Positions 26,449-36,032 of a DNA stretch of 64,000 nt are shown here, piece by piece. The stretch comes from Shimia sp051201625. Lineage in GTDB: Bacteria; Pseudomonadota; Alphaproteobacteria; Rhodobacterales; Rhodobacteraceae. A program made the translations under genes and the position numbers. Position 1 is the first letter of the stretch; every line of letters begins with the position of its first letter. The notes beneath the pieces were generated by a model. That model worked only from the letters and a program-made list of their open reading frames with translations, did not search any database and had not been told where the DNA came from. The stretch is taken from the NCBI RefSeq assembly GCF_051201625.1, contig NZ_CP179203.1, positions 1,736,001-1,800,000 of the forward strand, read 5' to 3'.

Positions 26449-27708
26449 ATGCGTCGTGTTGTTGTCACTGGGCTTGGACTTGTTACTCCGCTTGCCAGCG
26501 GTGTTGAAGAAAGTTGGTTCCGGATTTTGGATGGTCAGTCTGGAGCGGGGCCGATCACCCGATTTGATTGCTCAAATGTTAGTACCAAGTACGCGTGCGA
26601 AGTTCCTTTTGGGGATGGCAGCAACGGTACTTTTAATCCAGACGATTGGATGGTGCCAAAAGAACGTCGCAAGGTCGATGATTTTATTCTTTACGGAGTG
26701 GCCGCCGCGACGCAAGCGGTTGAAGACTCTGGCTGGAAACCCGATGATTTAGAAGGGTGTGAACGCACTGGTGTTATGATTGGGTCGGGTATCGGTGGTT
26801 TGCAATCGATAGAAAAGACCACGCAATTGATCGCAGCTAAGGGTGCACGTCGAGTGTCGCCATTCTTCATTCCCGGTGCGTTGATCAACCTCATGTCAGG
26901 ACAGGTTAGCATCAAGTACGGTTTTAAAGGACCCAATCATGCAGTCGTAACGGCATGTTCGACTGGCGCTCATGCGATCGGTGATGCTGCGCGTTTGATC
27001 GTGAGCGACGACGCCGATGTTATGGTTGCTGGTGGTGGTGAAGCGGCAATATGTGAGATTGGAATTGCGGGCTTCAATGCATGCAAGGCGTTGAGCACTC
27101 AGTATGAAGCTGATCCGACATCGGCTAGCCGTCCGTACGATACGGAGCGAGACGGCTTCGTAATGGGAGAGGGTGCGGGTGTTGTTGTTCTTGAAGAGTA
27201 TGAACATGCTAAATCACGCGGTGCCAAAATATATGCGGAGGTCCTAGGTTACGGTCTGTCAGGCGACGCTTATCATATTACGGCACCTTCGGAAGATGGA
27301 GAGGGTGGCGAACGTTCTATGCGAGCAGCGCTTAAGAGAGCGGGGCTGGAGCCAAGAGATATCGATTATATCAACGCTCATGGAACATCTACGATGGCAG
27401 ATGTCATTGAACTAGGTGCGGTTGAGCGTCTGATGGGAAATGCCGCCGCAGATGTCACGATGTCGTCGACAAAGTCTATGACGGGCCACTTACTTGGGGC
27501 TGCAGGGGCCATAGAGGCAATTTTTTCAATTCTAGCAATTCGCGACCAGGTCGCGCCACCGACTATAAACCTAGACAATCCGGCAATCGAAACAACGGTT
27601 GACTTGGCGCCTCACAAAAAACGTGAGCGCGAAATCAATATTGCTCTCTCTAATTCCTTTGGCTTTGGTGGTACAAATGCTTCGGTGATCTTCGGAAAGG
27701 TCAACTGA
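26449..27708 (+). CDS. fabF: 3-oxoacyl-ACP synthase II
   Basis: Condensing enzyme of fatty-acid elongation, 419 residues. The catalytic triad is visible: Cys170 (VVTACSTGAHAIG), His311 (NAHGTSTMAD) and His347 (KSMTGHLLGAAG). The C-terminal SNSFGFGGTNASV motif is present. The family-consistent start is ATG 26449 (MRRVVVTGLG); an in-frame ATG at 26347 adds a non-homologous leader. mltG starts at the last base of this gene. Confidence 0.96.
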   Translation: MRRVVVTGLGLVTPLASGVEESWFRILDGQSGAGPITRFDCSNVSTKYACEVPFGDGSNGTFNPDDWMVPKERRKVDDFILYGVAAATQAVEDSGWKPDDLEGCERTGVMIGSGIGGLQSIEKTTQLIAAKGARRVSPFFIPGALINLMSGQVSIKYGFKGPNHAVVTACSTGAHAIGDAARLIVSDDADVMVAGGGEAAICEIGIAGFNACKALSTQYEADPTSASRPYDTERDGFVMGEGAGVVVLEEYEHAKSRGAKIYAEVLGYGLSGDAYHITAPSEDGEGGERSMRAALKRAGLEPRDIDYINAHGTSTMADVIELGAVERLMGNAAADVTMSSTKSMTGHLLGAAGAIEAIFSILAIRDQVAPPTINLDNPAIETTVDLAPHKKREREINIALSNSFGFGGTNASVIFGKVN

Positions 27709-28859
27709 TGTGGCGCAACATTGCGTCGAACGCAATCACCATGTTGATTGTGGGGATGTTCTTGTTGGGCGGCGTGATCCTTCTAGGTCAAAATCAATAC
27801 AGTGCAGAAGGCCCGCTTTCTGAAGCCGTGTGTCTTAGGGTTCAAAGTGGCTCTAACATGAGTCGAATTTCGAACGAACTTGAGGCTATGGGAGCTATTT
27901 CAAACGGAGTTTTATTTCGCTTGGGGGCAGAGTATTCAGAAAAATCGGAGCAATTGAAAGCAGGTAGCTTCCTGGTTCCAGCTAACGCGTCTATGTCACA
28001 GATAACTGATATTGTGACCCGCGGTGGCGCTAGCACTTGCGGAACTGAGATCATTTACCGGATTGGAGTTACACGCCAAATCATTGACGTTCGTGAACTT
28101 AATCCTGCAACAACCCAATTTGTGGAAGTTGCGTCCTTTGACCCAGCAACCGACATAATCCCCGATACTTACAGAAGCACATTAAAGCAGGCTGACACAA
28201 GGTTTCGCATTTCAGTTGCAGAGGGTGTAACTAGTTGGCAAGTTATGGATGCGTTGAGTAAGATTGATATTTTGAAGGGTGACATCGAGCGACCGAAAGA
28301 GGGAACCTTGGCACCGGACAGTTACGAGGTACGCAATGGAGACACTCGTGCGAGCGTGATAGGGCGGATGCAGAAGGCTCAAGAAGTATTGTTGGCCGAA
28401 GCTTGGGAAGGGCGTTCAGCTAAAGTGCCATTGTCATCTGCGCAGGACATGCTGGTTTTGGCTTCGATCATCGAAAAAGAAACCGGGGAGCCAGACGAAC
28501 GCGGTCAAGTTGCAAGCGTTTTTACCAATCGTCTTGAGCGGGGAATGCGATTGCAGACCGACCCAACAGTTATTTATGGCATCACCGAGGGTGAGGGCGT
28601 TCTCGGTCGTGGATTGCGTCAAAGTGAGTTGCGGCGGGAAACGCCATGGAATACTTATGTAATCACAGGTTTGCCTCCGACGCCTATTGCCAATCCAGGG
28701 CGAGCTAGCTTGGAAGCGGCAGCAAACCCTGACGTCACAGACTATGTGTTTTTCGTTGCCGATGGCACTGGTGGTCATGCATTTGCGGCGACACTCGCAG
28801 AACATAACCGAAATGTTGCAAAATGGCGCCGCATCGAGGTTGATCGTGCTAACCAGTAA
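27708..28859 (+). CDS. mltG: Endolytic murein transglycosylase MltG
   Basis: Inner-membrane YceG-like enzyme that cuts nascent glycan strands and sets their length. It has 383 residues, an N-terminal membrane anchor (about 10-29), a LysM-like region, and the catalytic domain with the key Glu in LASIIEKETGEPDER, then RLQTDPTVIYGI and TYVITGLPPTPIANPG. Start overlaps the fabF stop by one base. fabF-mltG coupling is common in this group. Confidence 0.95.
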   Translation: MWRNIASNAITMLIVGMFLLGGVILLGQNQYSAEGPLSEAVCLRVQSGSNMSRISNELEAMGAISNGVLFRLGAEYSEKSEQLKAGSFLVPANASMSQITDIVTRGGASTCGTEIIYRIGVTRQIIDVRELNPATTQFVEVASFDPATDIIPDTYRSTLKQADTRFRISVAEGVTSWQVMDALSKIDILKGDIERPKEGTLAPDSYEVRNGDTRASVIGRMQKAQEVLLAEAWEGRSAKVPLSSAQDMLVLASIIEKETGEPDERGQVASVFTNRLERGMRLQTDPTVIYGITEGEGVLGRGLRQSELRRETPWNTYVITGLPPTPIANPGRASLEAAANPDVTDYVFFVADGTGGHAFAATLAEHNRNVAKWRRIEVDRANQ

Positions 28860-29226
28860 CAAAGGGTCAGGCAGGATCAACTTGATTGAAAGCTTTTTAA
28901 ATAAGCTAGCGTTTACAGTTGTTCACTTTGCTTTTTTTAAAAACTGCAAGCATGAAATCTGGCCGTTGTGTATAATTGCGCACTAGTTTTTGACCTCGAG
29001 CTGGCAGTTACCTTGCATCATGAGCTGACGCGTTCTGAACAACTACGAAAAGTTTAGTTACCTTCGTGGAGGCAATGCAAATTAGGTCATCTAGACATAA
29101 CTTTACAAACCTTAAGCTGTTTAAATGCAGTGCGGGCAGCAGACTCAAGTTTTCTAAAGCAGCTAGAGCGCCAAAGGAGCGCCTGCAGGGTCAAGGCTAA
29201 AGAGTTGAAGGTATCTATGATTTTTG
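28860..29226. other. Intergenic stretch between convergent mltG and DksA-like gene
   Basis: About 370 bases between two convergent genes. It contains weak inverted repeats (for example AGCTTTTTAAATAAGCT near 28890) but no clear terminator, RNA gene or open frame. Confidence 0.4.
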
Positions 29227-29562
29227 TTAATTCGCGCAACTTAGACATTTAAGAATTGTTGGTTCAGCAGCGAGCCGTTTGATATTAATTGCTTCGCCGC
29301 AGTCGTCACAGTAGCCGAATTCAGATGTTGTAATACGAGTTAGGGCACTTTGTAGACGGCGAAGTCGTACTCTGCGCCTCGATAAGGCCGCGTTGGCTAA
29401 AGCTTGTGATTGCAGCGCGTCCATGCGGCTAAGTCGACCGATTGCTTGTTGATCTAGTTCGACGATGGCGCGGGAGGTTTTGGCAGATTTGGACTCGATA
29501 TGTAATTCTGCAATTTCCTGCTTGATCACCTGTTCAAAATAGCAAAGTTCTTTTGAATTCAT
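29227..29562 (-). CDS. TraR/DksA-family zinc-finger protein
   Basis: 111 residues with a Cys4 zinc finger at the C-terminus: Cys85 and Cys88 (YCDDCGEAI), Cys106 and Cys109 (CLSC), and a helical N-terminal part. It is shorter than DksA and lacks a clear DxxDxA coiled-coil tip, so it is a DksA paralogue of the type that may bind RNA polymerase through the secondary channel. It is divergent from cysE with about 80 bases between. Confidence 0.85.
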   Translation of the reverse strand: MNSKELCYFEQVIKQEIAELHIESKSAKTSRAIVELDQQAIGRLSRMDALQSQALANAALSRRRVRLRRLQSALTRITTSEFGYCDDCGEAINIKRLAAEPTILKCLSCAN

Positions 29563-29643
29563 TCTGTCAATCTTACCTGCAATAGGATTGAAATTTTTGC
29601 CGTCCTGTTATTTATATAAATAAAGACGCAAAGAGGAAGCACC

Positions 29644-30447
29644 ATGGCGGAAACAAGGGCAAATGTGACTGAGCTTGATCCGGTGTGGCAACGCATTACG
29701 ACGGAAGCTGAGGCTGCTGTCCGCGAAGAGCCTTTAATGGGCGGTTTGGTGCATGCTTGTGTTCTACACCATAAGTCCATTGAGCGAGCCCTGAGTTACC
29801 GCTTTGCGGCAAAACTGGCATCTAATGAAATGTCGATGGTAGTGTTACGGGAGATTGCCGACGAAACATTCGCGACAAATCCAAAAGTTATTACTTCCGC
29901 CCGGGCTGATTTAATGGCAATTTTTGAGCGCGATCCGGCCTGTCATCGGCTCCTTCAGCCGATTCTTTATTTCAAAGGCTATCAAGCCGTGCAGGCTTAC
30001 CGCATCGGGCACGTGCTTTGGAAACAGGGGCGTACTGACTTAGCATACTTTATCCAGATGCGCGCCTCGGAAATCTTTGGAATTGACATCCATCCGGGAG
30101 CTCGGATCGGCAAAGGTATTATGATTGATCATGCTCATTCAATTGTAATAGGGGAAACCGCGGTTGTGGGAAACAACGTTTCAATGCTGCATTCAGTCAC
30201 CTTGGGGGGCACAGGCAAGGAAGAAGAAGATAGACACCCTAAAATTGGTGATGGCGTTCTGATTGGGGCTGGCGCCAAAGTACTAGGTAATATTAAAGTT
30301 GGTCACTGCTCGCGTATTGCTGCCGGATCCGTGGTTCTGGAAGAAGTGCCTCCGTGTAAGACCGTCGCGGGGGTGCCAGCACAAATTGTAGGAGAGGCAG
30401 GGTGTGATCAACCGGCGGTCAATATGGATCAGGTGCTACCTCACTAA
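29644..30447 (+). CDS. cysE: Serine O-acetyltransferase
   Basis: First step of cysteine synthesis: acetyl-CoA + L-serine to O-acetylserine. 267 residues. The N-terminal helical domain is followed by the left-handed beta-helix of hexapeptide repeats (GIDIHPGARIGKGIMIDHAH with the catalytic His, then IGETAVVG), and the GVPAQIVG end. GAGGAAGCACC is the ribosome site. Confidence 0.95.
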   Translation: MAETRANVTELDPVWQRITTEAEAAVREEPLMGGLVHACVLHHKSIERALSYRFAAKLASNEMSMVVLREIADETFATNPKVITSARADLMAIFERDPACHRLLQPILYFKGYQAVQAYRIGHVLWKQGRTDLAYFIQMRASEIFGIDIHPGARIGKGIMIDHAHSIVIGETAVVGNNVSMLHSVTLGGTGKEEEDRHPKIGDGVLIGAGAKVLGNIKVGHCSRIAAGSVVLEEVPPCKTVAGVPAQIVGEAGCDQPAVNMDQVLPH

Positions 30448-30511
30448 CAAAGTTTCCGCCTTTTGCTGATTGACAGAAATTCTGGGAAAAGCAACAGAAT
30501 TTTTTGCTGTT

Positions 30512-31806
30512 TCACACGAGCATAGAAATCGGATTTTCTAAATTCTCCACAATACTATTAAGTAACTTTGCGCCCAACGTGCCATCGATTACCCGGTGAT
30601 CAACAGACAAGGTTACCGACAACACTGTTGCAACTTCCAGAGTACCTTCTTTGCCTACCACCGGTTTTTTGACTCCGGCACCAACGGCTAAGATTGCGCC
30701 ATGCGGCGGGTTGATGACTGCATCAAAGTTGTCGATACCGAACATACCGAGGTTTGAAATTGCGAAGCTTCCCCCTGATATTCGTGTGGGGCAAGTTTGC
30801 GCTCTCGGGCGCGGTTTGCAAGGTCCTTCATCTCAGCACTCAAGTTAGAAAGTGGTTTGGTTTCAGCGTCCTGAATTACTGGTGTGAACAATCCACCTTC
30901 GATAGCAACTGCCACTGCTACATCCGATGCTGCTAGTTTCAAGATACGGTCTCCGGCCCAGACTGCGTTGGCATCCGGTACGGATTGAAGAGCTAGCGCG
31001 CAGGACTTGATGATGAAGTCATTTACCGAAAGCTTCACTCCGCGACCTTTGAGTTGACCATTCAATTCAGCGCGTAGATTTAGAAGAGCATCTAATTTTA
31101 TGTTTCTACGTAAATAAAAATGTGGAATCGTTTGTTTGGCGTCTGTTAGTCGGGCGGCAATCGTTTTGCGCATACCGTCGAGTGGGACTTCGATGTATTC
31201 GCGCCCGTCGTACATGTGTGCGACGGATGTGGCATTAGCGCTTTGTGTTAAAGGTATGGAAGCCGTCTCTGCCGCCGGCCTACTGGCAGGTTTGGTCGTG
31301 ACAGCAGAAATATCCTCGACGTCGGCTTTAACAATGCGGCCACGTGGTCCAGACCCCTTCACTGTGGCAAGATCAAAACCCTTGTCTGCCGCGATCCGGC
31401 GGGCAAGGGGGGTTGCGAATATCCTTCGTTCCAAATTTTCATGCCGATGTTGCGTCTTTGGAGTGGTAGACAGCACGCTTATTGTTGTTTTTTCTAAGGT
31501 GGAGTTTTCAAGTGTTGGGCTCGCCTTTACTGTTGCGGGGTGAGAAGTCGAATTAATGTCGTCACCTTCTTCGAGCAGCACAGCAATCGGTGTATTTACT
31601 TTCACTCCTTCCGACCCCTCAGTGACGAGGATTGCTCCCATGGTCCCCTCATCGATCGCTTCAAACTCCATCGTGGCTTTATCGGTTTCGATTTCAGCAA
31701 TGATATCACCAGATTTTACTTTGTCTCCCTCTTTGACGAGCCATTTAGCAAGTGTACCTTCCTCCATGGTTGGAGAAAGTGCGGGCATTAGGATTTTGAT
31801 TGGCAT
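30512..31806 (-). CDS. pdhC: Pyruvate dehydrogenase E2 (dihydrolipoyl acetyltransferase), frameshifted
   Basis: Core of the pyruvate dehydrogenase complex. From ATG 31806: lipoyl domain with Lys43 (ETDKATMEFE), an Ala/Pro/Thr linker, peripheral-subunit-binding domain (about 127-165), and the acyltransferase domain. After APHEYQG the frame breaks. The plus strand has five C at 30771-30775 where six would keep frame, and the other frame continues with the expected SNLGMFGIDNFDAVINPPHG to the end at 30512. The catalytic HRVIDG motif lies in the downstream part, so the shifted product is inactive. Corrected length is 431 residues. Confidence 0.9.
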
Positions 31807-32076
31807 GTCAGTACTCCTCAATAAGAGCAAAATCGCCGAATGGCGCTTGTTGTCGCCAAAGGCCATCTAAGAGATTTTTGATCGTGGGTAGGACGCTCTT
31901 TTGGTAAATAAGGGCATAAAAAACGGCATTTAGTACGCGCGCTGAATGGATTGATATAGAATTATGCCAAGCGCATAGCTTCTGAAGTAATGCTGCTTTT
32001 AGAGTCGAATCGAAAAAATAACGCTCGTCCCGATTGCATCTAGTGGCATTGTGGTGGCCTTTCATATCCATGTGCT

Positions 32077-33432
32077 CTAACGGTAAGTGACTTGCTTCAC
32101 GGCAGTGACGACTTCATCCGTCGTTACCAGCGCGAGTTTTTCCAGATTAGCAGCATATGGCATGGGCACATCTTTGCCGGTACAATTCAAGACTGGCGCA
32201 TCAAGGTAATCAAATGCGCGGGTCATAATAGTTGCTGACAAATGGTTTCCAATTGCCCCAACAGGCCAACCTTCCTCCACAGTTACGCAGCGATTTGTCT
32301 TTATAACTGACTGTATCACAGTGTCGTAATCGATTGGCCTAAGCGTGCGAAGGTCGATGACTTCAGCGTCGATCCCCTCGGTTGCAAGCTTTTCGGCCGC
32401 TTCCAACGCATACTGCATCCCAATACCAAAGCTAACTATGGTTACGTCGGTTCCACTCCGCCAAATTCTGGCTTTCCCGAAGGGAATTGTGAAATCATCC
32501 ACGTCGGGCACATCGAATGATCGCCCGTAGAGCATTTCGTTTTCAAGGAAAATTACTGGATTTGGGTCACGAATGGCGGATTTTAGCAGGCCTTTGGCGT
32601 CAGATGCACAATAGGGCATTGCGACCTTCAGGCCAGGAATTTGGGCATACCACGCGGCAAAATCTTGGCTGTGTTGGGCTCCAACCCGTGCTGCCGCTCC
32701 ATTTGGTCCACGAAAGACCATCGGTGCGCCCATTTGGCCACCAGACATGTAGAGTGTCTTTGCAGCCGAATTAATAATTTGATCCATGGCTTGCATGGCG
32801 AAATTGAATGTCATGAATTCTACGATGGGCTTCAGCCCACCGAACGACGCTCCTACAGCAATTCCCGCAAAGCCGTGTTCCGTAATTGGGGTGTCGATCA
32901 CACGCTTCGAGCCGAATTCGTCCAATAATCCCTGACTTACCTTGTAAGCGCCTTGGTATTCAGCGACTTCTTCACCCATCAGATAAACGTTTTCATCAGC
33001 TCGCATTTCTTCCGCCATTGCATCGCGTATTGCTTCACGCACTGTTTGTTGCTTCATTTGAGTTCCGGCGGGCAAGTCTGGAGACAAGTCCAAAGTTGTA
33101 TCAGCTTCTGCAGAAGAAGCGTGAGTTGCTGGTACAGCAGACACAAGTTGTTGTGCTTCAACCACTGCTGGGGCTGCGTCAGCCTCATCGCCGTCCTCGA
33201 GCAAAATTGCGATAGCGGTGTTTACATTCACATTTTCGCTGCCTTCGGCGATAAGAATGCGACCAACGATACCATCATCAATTGCTTCAAACTCCATTGT
33301 TGCCTTATCGGTTTCAATTTCAGCGATAATGTCGCCAGACTTTACGGTATCCCCTTCTTTGACCAACCATTTGGCCAGTGTGCCTTCTTCCATCGTAGGC
33401 GATAGGGCCGGCATCAGGATTTCGGTCGCCAT
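32077..33432 (-). CDS. pdhB: Pyruvate dehydrogenase E1 beta with lipoyl domain
   Basis: 451 residues: an N-terminal lipoyl domain (Lys43 in ETDKATMEFE), an Ala/Pro linker, then the transketolase-like E1 beta fold (VREAIRDAMAEEMRADENVY, GEEVAEYQGAYKVSQGLLDE, then the C-terminal domain with VEEGWPVGAIG). An E1 beta with its own lipoyl domain is the usual alphaproteobacterial form. It is followed by about 270 bases before pdhC, larger than the usual gap of a few bases. Confidence 0.95.
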   Translation of the reverse strand: MATEILMPALSPTMEEGTLAKWLVKEGDTVKSGDIIAEIETDKATMEFEAIDDGIVGRILIAEGSENVNVNTAIAILLEDGDEADAAPAVVEAQQLVSAVPATHASSAEADTTLDLSPDLPAGTQMKQQTVREAIRDAMAEEMRADENVYLMGEEVAEYQGAYKVSQGLLDEFGSKRVIDTPITEHGFAGIAVGASFGGLKPIVEFMTFNFAMQAMDQIINSAAKTLYMSGGQMGAPMVFRGPNGAAARVGAQHSQDFAAWYAQIPGLKVAMPYCASDAKGLLKSAIRDPNPVIFLENEMLYGRSFDVPDVDDFTIPFGKARIWRSGTDVTIVSFGIGMQYALEAAEKLATEGIDAEVIDLRTLRPIDYDTVIQSVIKTNRCVTVEEGWPVGAIGNHLSATIMTRAFDYLDAPVLNCTGKDVPMPYAANLEKLALVTTDEVVTAVKQVTYR

Positions 33433-33456
33433 ATTCAGTGTCTCCCTTCGCGGTAC

Positions 33457-34446
33457 TTACGCATAGATATCTGTCCAAAGCTCTGCGACATCGGGCAATG
33501 GACTCTCCCGCGAGAAGTCTGCGCTCGCATTCACAACAGCTTTTATTTCTTTATCTATGTTTTTGAGGTTTTCCTCTGAAGCGTGTTTCCCATCTAATAA
33601 AAGTTGCCGCACGTGTTCGATTGCATCCCGCTCTTCGCGCATTTTCTGCACCTCCTCGCGCGTTCGGTATTTAGCTGGATCGGACATTGAGTGCCCTCGA
33701 TATCGGTATGTTTTTACTTCAAGAATATACGGTCCATTGCCTTTGCGGCAATGTGAGACGGCGCGATCGCCCGCATTTTTGACTGCAAGCACGTCCATGC
33801 CATCAACCGCTTCACCAGAGATTCCGAAGGCTTCGCCTCGTGTATAAATGTCGGGTGTTGATGTTGATCTGGTTTGGGCTGTCCCCATCGCGTATTGGTT
33901 ATTCTCAATAACAAAAATCACTGGAAGTTCCCACAGCGCGGCCATGTTAAAGGTTTCATAAACCTGACCTTGATTGGAAGCCCCATCACCGAAGTAAGTG
34001 AAGGTTACGCGACCATTGTCTTTATATTTGTCGGCAAATGCCAGACCTGCACCAATCGGAACCTGGCCGCCAACAATACCATGGCCACCGTAAAAATGTT
34101 TTTCTCTCGAGAACATATGCATGGAGCCCCCCTTGCCCTTAGAATAACCCTCGCTACGGCCAGTCAATTCGGCCATAACGCCATCCGGGTTCATACCGCA
34201 GGCCAACATATGACCGTGATCTCGATAGGATGTAACGCGTTTGTCACCTTCCTCTGCGGCTGCTTCCAATCCGACGACAACGGCTTCTTGGCCGATGTAA
34301 AGGTGGCAAAAGCCTCCAATCAGGCCCATCCCATAAAGCTGTCCAGCTTTCTCCTCGAACCGACGGATCAGCATCATGTCTTTATAATACTGAATAAGTT
34401 CCTCACCAGAGACATTCGTCTGCTTAGCCTTGCGCTTGGCTGCCAT
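33457..34446 (-). CDS. pdhA: Pyruvate dehydrogenase E1 alpha
   Basis: Thiamine-diphosphate-binding subunit, 329 residues, decarboxylates pyruvate and acylates the E2 lipoyl group. Visible: MIRRFEEKAGQLYGMGLIGG, HGHMLACG, the TPP motif GDGASNQGQVYE with NMAALW, and the phosphorylation-loop region YRGHSMSDPAKYRTREEV. First gene of pdhA-pdhB-pdhC, 24 bases before pdhB. Confidence 0.96.
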   Translation of the reverse strand: MAAKRKAKQTNVSGEELIQYYKDMMLIRRFEEKAGQLYGMGLIGGFCHLYIGQEAVVVGLEAAAEEGDKRVTSYRDHGHMLACGMNPDGVMAELTGRSEGYSKGKGGSMHMFSREKHFYGGHGIVGGQVPIGAGLAFADKYKDNGRVTFTYFGDGASNQGQVYETFNMAALWELPVIFVIENNQYAMGTAQTRSTSTPDIYTRGEAFGISGEAVDGMDVLAVKNAGDRAVSHCRKGNGPYILEVKTYRYRGHSMSDPAKYRTREEVQKMREERDAIEHVRQLLLDGKHASEENLKNIDKEIKAVVNASADFSRESPLPDVAELWTDIYA

Positions 34447-34560
34447 TCTACATTCTCCCGAAAGCTAAATAGTTCAGCATTAAACAATTATTTACAGGAG
34501 CCTAACTCAGACGGTCCTGTCTTGCGAGTGAAAAACGAATGTTATGATTGACGAATGCCT

Positions 34561-34863
34561 CTATCGAATAACGATTTCGTCGGCGCGTATCATACCTAAT
34601 ACGTCGCGCACTTGCTGGTCCAAGAGATCGAGATCAAGATACTCATCTGATAGCCGATTTGTGAGATTTTCCATTCTAGACACTTGGCCCTGGATATTGG
34701 CTAGTTCGGCTTCGATTTTCCGCTTTTCGGCAATAATTTCAACGCGACGGAACAAGCCATAGTCACCTTGCACTGCAGCAAAAGTGAAGTAAGACGAGAG
34801 CGCGAACGCAATTCCAAAAAACAGGAGAACGCCAATGGCTGGCCTAGATTTTTGCGTTGTCAT
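34561..34863 (-). CDS. ftsB: FtsB/DivIC-family septum formation protein
   Basis: 100 residues: short cytoplasmic start, one membrane helix (about 11-31), then a coiled coil (FRRVEIIAEKRKIEAELANI onwards to about residue 70) and a periplasmic tail. This is the FtsB/septum-formation-initiator layout of the divisome FtsQLB complex. Its place upstream of pdhA is standard in Rhodobacterales. Short and divergent in sequence, so the symbol is by family. Confidence 0.85.
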   Translation of the reverse strand: MTTQKSRPAIGVLLFFGIAFALSSYFTFAAVQGDYGLFRRVEIIAEKRKIEAELANIQGQVSRMENLTNRLSDEYLDLDLLDQQVRDVLGMIRADEIVIR

Positions 34864-34985
34864 AACCGCCTCATATGCCTTTTTGAAGCATTCTACGTAA
34901 CAATGACATATCTCCGGGCTTCTGTGAATCCCTATAAAACGAAATTTTAATAATTTGAGCGTTCTTTCAGGGAGCTATTCCTTAC

Positions 34986-35879
34986 TTAGCCTGCGATTGA
35001 GGCTTGATAGATGCTGTCAATCGAGGCTGCTATCACAGCATTGAATACCTCCTCGGTCTGCTGTTCTTTAAGACCTTCGGTCAAGGCGCGGCTAAAACTT
35101 GCAATCATGCCTGTATTTTGCGCAAGTTTTTCGTTTGCATCATTGCGTGAGTATCCACCAGAAAGAGCAACTACCTGCATCACGCGCGGATGTTGGATGA
35201 GGGGCAAGTAGTGATTTGGCCTGTTGGGTAGGGTAAGCTTCAACATAACTTGCTGATTGTCAGGCATTGCGTTCAGTTTTGCCTTAATTTCATTAAGCAG
35301 AATGTTTTCCGCCGCTGCTTTATCGACTGCATTGATATTGACCTCGGGTTCCAAAATTGGAACGAGACCACGTTCCAGAATTTGTTGTCCTATGTCGAAC
35401 TGTTGAGCAACAATTGCGCGGATGCCTTCCACGTTAGCGCTGTTCACCACTGAGCGCATTTTTGTCCCAAAAATACCTTTTTTCAAAGCACGACTGATCA
35501 GTTCATCCAATTGGGGCATCGACTTCATGAGCTGCACGCCATCAGCCTCATCTTCAAGCCCTTTGTCCACTTTCAAAAAGGGTACAACTCCGCGTTTTTC
35601 CCACATGTAAGTCGCGGTTGGAAGATCGTCGATTTCTCGATCCATTGTCATCTCAAACAATATTGCTCCAACAATATTGTCACTACTGAAAGCTGGTGCC
35701 TTTGCTATTCGCGACCGCATTGCATGAATTTGATCAAACATCTCCTCGTCGCCGTCGTAGGCATCTTCCTCTACTCCATAGAGGCGTAACGCTTTCGGTG
35801 TGGAGCCGCCGCTCTGGTCTAGGGCTGCAATGAAGCCTTGGCCTGAGGATATTATTTCTGCTTGTGATTGTTTGGACAT
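34986..35879 (-). CDS. Fructose-bisphosphate aldolase, class I
   Basis: 297 residues; Schiff-base aldolase for glycolysis and gluconeogenesis. The class I bacterial signature ALDQSGGSTPKALRLYG lies near the start, with FLKVDKGLEDEADGVQLM and a Lys-containing LKLTLPNRPNHYLPL strand that should carry the catalytic lysine. It is next to pgk on the same strand, about 150 bases away. Confidence 0.93.
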   Translation of the reverse strand: MSKQSQAEIISSGQGFIAALDQSGGSTPKALRLYGVEEDAYDGDEEMFDQIHAMRSRIAKAPAFSSDNIVGAILFEMTMDREIDDLPTATYMWEKRGVVPFLKVDKGLEDEADGVQLMKSMPQLDELISRALKKGIFGTKMRSVVNSANVEGIRAIVAQQFDIGQQILERGLVPILEPEVNINAVDKAAAENILLNEIKAKLNAMPDNQQVMLKLTLPNRPNHYLPLIQHPRVMQVVALSGGYSRNDANEKLAQNTGMIASFSRALTEGLKEQQTEEVFNAVIAASIDSIYQASIAG

Positions 35880-36032
35880 ATTTTTTCCGTTTAGATTAAT
35901 AGGTATCTAGGCCGTCGACAGGGCTCGAACTAGTTAGTAGTTCAGTGCTTGGGCGCTTGCAAACGTGATTGCGCTAACGCGGAATTTGTAGGTCTCAAAA
36001 AAACGAAAGTATAAAATCCTCTAAATAAATTT

